DNA of 64,000 bases. It comes from Roseateles asaccharophilus. Lineage in GTDB: Bacteria > Pseudomonadota > Gammaproteobacteria > Burkholderiales > Burkholderiaceae_C. This document shows, one piece after another, positions 60,544 through 64,000 of this stretch. The stretch spans positions 78,000-141,999 of the forward strand of contig NZ_SNXE01000005.1 of the NCBI RefSeq assembly GCF_004362405.1, read 5' to 3'. The notes beneath the pieces were generated by a model. It was not told the DNA's origin. It was given only the letters and a program-made list of their open reading frames with translations, and searched no databases. Each line of letters opens with the position of its first letter. Within the stretch, counting starts at the first letter, position 1. The translations under genes were made by a program, and so were the position numbers.

Positions 60544-61239
60544 TTACTGCTTGGCCGCCTTGCCGGCATCCTCGTACTGGGACTTCACCTCGGCCACGCC
60601 GTCGATGATGTCGCCCAGCACGCGGATATGGCGCTTGAACTGGAAGTCCAGCTCGGCCATATGACGCTCGATAGCCTCGCCGACATGGGAGGCCACGGTA
60701 TCCGGCGGCAGGCGCAGCCAGGCCTCGGACTCGGCGCCGTCGCGCTCCACCGTGGCGCCCGCCTTGCGGGCGATCTTGAGCATGGGCGCGTTCTCGCTGA
60801 GCGCGTGAATGAACAAGGTTTCAATCCCGCGGTTGCGTGCGTGCAAGGCGGCTCGCTCGAACAGCCGAGCCCCGAAACCGCGCCCACGACCCTTCTCCAG
60901 CACGGAGACGCCGAATTCGGCCATGGCCGGCTTGCCCTGCCGTTGGGGCAGGGGCTCGTAGGCCAGGTGCGCCATGGCGACCAGCTGCAGGCGGCGGTTG
61001 AAGATGCCGAGCACCTCGTCGCGGGCAAAGTCCAGGCCGGCCACGTAGCGGGTGATCTGCTCGTCCGAGGCCGGGTAGCCAAAGCGCAGATAGCGATCGC
61101 GCTCCGACAGACTCAGCAGGTGATCGCGGATGCGACGGCGATGGCGCCGCGCCAGGGAGCGAATCGGCACCCAGGACGACAGACGCTGCAGCGGCGCCCA
61201 GGTGGAGGGCGACGGGGCGGTGGTGTCTGGTTCGCTCAT
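60544..61239 (-). CDS. GNAT-family N-acetyltransferase
   Basis: A 231-residue protein with a GNAT fold (about 50-170). The acetyl-CoA-binding loop is GRGRGFGARLFERA (about 117-130), and LFIHALSENAPMLKIARKAGATVERDG is the following helix-strand. The acceptor is unknown. About 60 C-terminal residues are helical and charged. A single gene, divergent from rplM with about 300 bp between starts. Confidence 0.85.
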   Translation of the reverse strand: MSEPDTTAPSPSTWAPLQRLSSWVPIRSLARRHRRRIRDHLLSLSERDRYLRFGYPASDEQITRYVAGLDFARDEVLGIFNRRLQLVAMAHLAYEPLPQRQGKPAMAEFGVSVLEKGRGRGFGARLFERAALHARNRGIETLFIHALSENAPMLKIARKAGATVERDGAESEAWLRLPPDTVASHVGEAIERHMAELDFQFKRHIRVLGDIIDGVAEVKSQYEDAGKAAKQ

Positions 61240-61307
61240 GGTGTGCCTACGTAGTTACCCCTATGGTAGCCGAGTCCCGGCATTTTCGGGGTGTCGATAC
61301 CGGGGCT

Positions 61308-61336
61308 TTGCCAGTTCGGCCGGTGTGCGGTACACT
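61308..61336 (+). promoter_or_regulatory. Sigma-70 promoter of the rplM-rpsI operon
   Basis: TTGCCA at 61308-61313 and TACACT at 61331-61336 have an ideal 17-bp spacer. Transcription from about 61343 would give a 5' untranslated region of about 200 nt before the rplM ATG at 61543. That is long for a constitutive gene and leaves room for ribosomal-protein feedback. Confidence 0.75.
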
Positions 61337-61542
61337 CGCGGGCTTTCCCGGATTTGGTTGCGGGAGAAGTCTTGCTGGACCTGAGAGGCCGCCGGTGGTC
61401 GTGAGCGCGAATATCCATGAGCGCATGAGCGATTGCTAATAAGCGGCACCGATGAGAGCGGGACCAAAAACAGTACGACCAGCCGACCGCCGGCTTCTCA
61501 AGGATGCTTTGTCCCAAGTTGCCGGCTCTTTGAAAGATCCTC

Positions 61543-61971
61543 ATGAAGACCTTCAGCGCCAAGCCGGCCGAAGTGACGCACGAGTGGTTTGTGATTGACG
61601 CCACCGACAAGGTGCTCGGACGTGTTGCCAGCGAAGTGGCACTCCGTTTGCGCGGCAAGCACAAGGCCATCTACACGCCTCACGTCGATACCGGTGATTT
61701 CATTGTCATCGTCAACGCCGACAAGATCCGTGTGACCGGTACCAAGGCCACCGACAAGGTGTACTACCGCCACACCGGCTTCCCCGGTGGCATCTACGCC
61801 ACCAAGTTCAAGGACATGCAAGCCAAGCACCCGGGCCGCGCCCTGGAGAAGGCTGTCAAGGGCATGCTGCCCAAGGGTCCGCTGGGCTACGCGATGATCA
61901 AGAAGCTGAAGGTGTACGCCGGTGATACGCACCCGCACGCCGCTCAGCAGCCCAAGCCTCTGGCCATCTAA
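61543..61971 (+). CDS. rplM: 50S ribosomal protein L13
   Basis: A 142-residue L13 of normal length: [40 protein letters not shown] and the ending [13 protein letters not shown]. It is an early assembly protein of the large subunit and is followed by rpsI after 9 bp, the usual two-gene operon. Confidence 0.98.
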   Translation: MKTFSAKPAEVTHEWFVIDATDKVLGRVASEVALRLRGKHKAIYTPHVDTGDFIVIVNADKIRVTGTKATDKVYYRHTGFPGGIYATKFKDMQAKHPGRALEKAVKGMLPKGPLGYAMIKKLKVYAGDTHPHAAQQPKPLAI

Positions 61972-61980
61972 GGAGCGGCA

Positions 61981-62373
61981 ATGATCGGAAACTGGAACTA
62001 CGGTACCGGCCGCCGCAAGTCGTCGGTCGCTCGCGTCTTCATCAAGAAGGGCACGGGCCAAATCATCATCAATGGTCGCACGATCGAGCAGTACTTCGGC
62101 CGTCAGACCTCGATCATGGTGGCGCGTCAGGCCCTGGTGCTGACCAACAATGGCGAAGCCTTCGACATCAAGGTCAATGTCCACGGTGGTGGCGAGTCCG
62201 GCCAAGCCGGTGCTGTCCGTCTGGGCATCACCCGCGCGCTGATCGACTACGACGCAGCCCTGAAGCCCGAACTGAGCCGCGCCGGCTTCGTCACGCGTGA
62301 CGCGCGTGAAGTCGAGCGTAAGAAGGTCGGTCTGCACGGCGCTCGTCGCCGCAAGCAGTTCAGCAAGCGCTGA
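61981..62373 (+). CDS. rpsI: 30S ribosomal protein S9
   Basis: A 130-residue S9. It begins [22 protein letters not shown] and ends [14 protein letters not shown], the conserved C-terminal tail that reaches the P-site tRNA. GGAGCGGCA lies just before ATG 61981. It is cotranscribed with rplM and followed by an intrinsic terminator. Confidence 0.98.
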   Translation: MIGNWNYGTGRRKSSVARVFIKKGTGQIIINGRTIEQYFGRQTSIMVARQALVLTNNGEAFDIKVNVHGGGESGQAGAVRLGITRALIDYDAALKPELSRAGFVTRDAREVERKKVGLHGARRRKQFSKR

Positions 62374-62418
62374 TCTCCGGCCTGTCGACCTGCCCTCGCG
62401 GTGGGTCGCTTGCTCGAC

Positions 62419-62450
62419 AAGGCCGCTGCCGCAATGCAGCGGCCTTGTTT
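62419..62450 (+). terminator. Intrinsic terminator of the rplM-rpsI operon
   Basis: An eleven-bp perfect stem, AAGGCCGCTGC with GCAGCGGCCTT, has a 6-nt loop and is followed by GTTTCATTT. It lies about 45 bp after the rpsI stop. Confidence 0.85.
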
Positions 62451-62539
62451 CATTTGGGCCCGCCCCCAAATATCCCCAGGCTGCAGATATGTCCGTTTGC
62501 GTGGACAATCGCGGCAAGAACCATCCCACAGGAAATGCT

Positions 62540-62914
62540 ATGAGCGCAGTTCTCGAGACCTCCACCGCTGGCGCTGGCGATATGCCGGTGCCGCTGATCT
62601 TCACCGACAGCGCCGCCGAGAAGGTGCGCGATCTGGTGGCCGAGGAAGGTAATCCGGACCTGAAGCTGCGCGTCTTCGTGCAGGGCGGCGGCTGCTCCGG
62701 CTTCCAGTACGGCTTCACCTTCGATGAGGCGGTGAACGAGGACGACACCCAGATGAGCAAGAATGGCGTGACCCTGCTGATCGACGCCATGAGCCTGCAA
62801 TACCTCACCGGTGCCGAGATCGACTACAAGGAAGACCTGCAGGGCGCGCAGTTCGTGATCAAGAACCCGAACGCCACCACCACCTGTGGCTGCGGCTCGA
62901 GCTTCTCGGTCTGA
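62540..62914 (+). CDS. erpA: Iron-sulfur cluster insertion protein ErpA
   Basis: A 124-residue A-type Fe-S carrier. Three conserved Cys are present: one in [12 protein letters not shown] (about Cys50) and two in [12 protein letters not shown] at the C-terminus. It delivers clusters to apo-enzymes such as those of isoprenoid synthesis. The position after rpsI is typical for betaproteobacteria. ATG 62540 is preceded by AGGAAATGCT, giving a usable ribosome binding site. Confidence 0.95.
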   Translation: MSAVLETSTAGAGDMPVPLIFTDSAAEKVRDLVAEEGNPDLKLRVFVQGGGCSGFQYGFTFDEAVNEDDTQMSKNGVTLLIDAMSLQYLTGAEIDYKEDLQGAQFVIKNPNATTTCGCGSSFSV

Positions 62915-62943
62915 GTGCCATCAAGGGCCCCGCTGCCCAGTGA

Positions 62944-62967
62944 AAAGGCCGCCCAAGGGCGGCCTTT
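62944..62967. terminator. Bidirectional terminator between erpA and anmK
   Basis: A perfect 11-bp stem, AAAGGCCGCCC with GGGCGGCCTTT, has a 2-nt loop. It has A residues on the left and T residues on the right, and sits between convergent genes. Confidence 0.8.
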
Positions 62968-62989
62968 GTCATGCTGGGCGCAGCCCCGA

Positions 62990-64000
62990 TTACGCCGGGT
63001 GCAGGGCGCCCAGCACGCGCGGGCCGGCGGCGCCCGTCACGGCCGGCAGATTGCCGGGCAGGCGATGCACAAAGCGCTGGGCCAGCCAGGCGAAGGCGGC
63101 AGCCTCCACCTGCATGGGCGGCAGGCCGCGTGCGGCGCTGCTGAGCACGTCTTGCTGGGGCAGCAGGGCCTGCAGGCGCTGCATCAGCCGGCCATTGAGT
63201 GCGCCGCCGCCACAAACCAGTAGCTCGGCCCCGGCCTCCGCGTCCGGCCTCAGGCAGTCGGCAATGCTTTGTGCCGTGAGCTCCAGCAGCGTGGCCTGCA
63301 CATGCTCGGGGCGGGCCTGGACGGCTGCGTCCAGGCGGGCGGCCAACCAGTCCGGATTGAAGAGATCGCGCCCGGTGCTGCGTGGCGCCGGGCGGGCGAA
63401 GAAGGGCTCGTCCAGCAGGCGCTGCAGCAGATCGGGCAGGACCTGGCCGCTGGCGGCCCAGGCGCCATCGGCGTCATAGGCCTGACCGCGGTGGCGCTGC
63501 ACCCAGAAATCCATCAGGCAGTTGCCGGGTCCGCAGTCGTAGCCCAGGCTCTGGCCCTCGCGCTCCAGCACGCTGATATTGCTGATCCCGCCGATATTGA
63601 GCACCAGCACCTGGGCATCCGCTCGCCCGAACAGGGCGCGATGGAAGGCGGGCACCAGGGGGGCGCCCTGGCCACCGGCGGCTACGTCACGGGCGCGCAG
63701 ATCGCAGACGGTGTCGATGCCCGTGAGCTCGGCCAGCAGGGCCCCGTTGAGCAGCTGCAGGGTGTAGCCGCAGCCATCGAACTCACCGGGGCGGTGGCGT
63801 ATGGTCTGGCCATGGGCGCCGAGGGCGCGCACGGCGCCGGGCGCGAGCCGGTGTTGCTGCAGCAGGCGCTGCACGAGATCGGCATAGCTGCGGGCCAGGC
63901 CGTTGCCGGCCAGGGCGCAGCGGTGGACCTCATTCTCGCCGGGGCTGTTCAGGGCCAGCAGCTCGGCGCGCAGCGCGGGCTCGAAGGGCTGGTGTTCATG
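62990..64000 (-). CDS. anmK: Anhydro-N-acetylmuramic acid kinase, 5' end beyond the window
   Basis: The C-terminal 336 residues of AnmK, which phosphorylates and opens 1,6-anhydroMurNAc in cell-wall recycling. Visible motifs are GAHGQTIRHRP, DLRARDVAAGGQGAPLVPAFH, LNIGGISNIS, GNCLMDFW and LLVCGGGALNGRLMQRL. The frame is open to base 64000, which decodes as His, so the N-terminal MSGTSxDGxD motif lies outside. A GTG at 63874 is internal and not the start. Confidence 0.95.
   Translation of the reverse strand, partial: HEHQPFEPALRAELLALNSPGENEVHRCALAGNGLARSYADLVQRLLQQHRLAPGAVRALGAHGQTIRHRPGEFDGCGYTLQLLNGALLAELTGIDTVCDLRARDVAAGGQGAPLVPAFHRALFGRADAQVLVLNIGGISNISVLEREGQSLGYDCGPGNCLMDFWVQRHRGQAYDADGAWAASGQVLPDLLQRLLDEPFFARPAPRSTGRDLFNPDWLAARLDAAVQARPEHVQATLLELTAQSIADCLRPDAEAGAELLVCGGGALNGRLMQRLQALLPQQDVLSSAARGLPPMQVEAAAFAWLAQRFVHRLPGNLPAVTGAAGPRVLGALHPA

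Noticed and set aside
63682-63933. Alternative open frames near the right edge
   Set aside because: Out-of-frame shadows of anmK, whose frame is open to the window end with clear family motifs.

Overview
The window is GC-rich chromosomal DNA from a motile, flagellate betaproteobacterium. It most resembles the Burkholderiales, in the Roseateles/Paucibacter/Rubrivivax group. This is inferred from the strong G/C bias at third codon positions, the yraN-diaA-dolP block divergent from rsmI, the rplM-rpsI-erpA-anmK order, the pilT-pilU pair, a PEP-CTERM surface protein, and several chemotaxis receptors plus cheZ. No tRNA, rRNA, CRISPR array or intact transposase was seen.

Left edge (1-2829): a truncated, almost identical second copy of the 3' part of a transporter gene, followed by a small cassette of visibly lower GC. 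The cassette holds a secreted SnoaL-like protein gene divergent from a WYL-type regulator, then a non-coding spacer with a 20-bp tandem repeat.

2800-16196 (minus strand): seven genes with gaps of 4 to 58 bp, apparently one long operon. In transcription order they are a giant repetitive PEP-CTERM surface protein, a porin-like outer-membrane protein, a mini periplasmic binding protein, a membrane sensor/PP2C phosphatase/anti-sigma kinase fusion (SpoIIE-RsbW type), a STAS anti-anti-sigma protein, a Na/Pi-cotransporter-like protein with a PhoU-like tail, and an NCS2 permease fused to a degenerate RsbW-like ATPase domain. It reads as a partner-switching relay wired to envelope transporters, and it is the best candidate for an undescribed system in the window.

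16400-28400: an SDR/SnoaL/acyl-CoA dehydrogenase run, a diguanylate cyclase, an S9 peptidase, a decayed deaminase fragment, a chemoreceptor, a small unknown gene, and a large indolepyruvate ferredoxin oxidoreductase gene divergent from an Lrp-type regulator.

28391-43543: a cysteine peptidase/alpha-beta hydrolase fusion, a small lipoprotein, a CBS protein, cheZ, mtfA, an MFS transporter, a ricin-type lectin, the YlqF GTPase, a mini flagellar rod protein, ferredoxin-NADP reductase, an Aer-like receptor, a TonB-like protein, a Tsr-like receptor and two multihaem cytochromes c.

43590-64000: mostly conserved housekeeping genes (yggS, pilT, pilU, a HIBADH-type dehydrogenase, dolP, diaA, yraN, rsmI, tldD, aroG, htpG, a transglutaminase/TPR protein, srkA, a DUF2726 protein, a GNAT enzyme, rplM, rpsI, erpA, partial anmK). 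Upstream of aroG is a well-formed aromatic-amino-acid attenuator: a 25-codon leader peptide with seven aromatic codons in an eight-codon stretch, an antiterminator arm, and a terminator followed by a T tract. htpG has a good sigma-32-type promoter.
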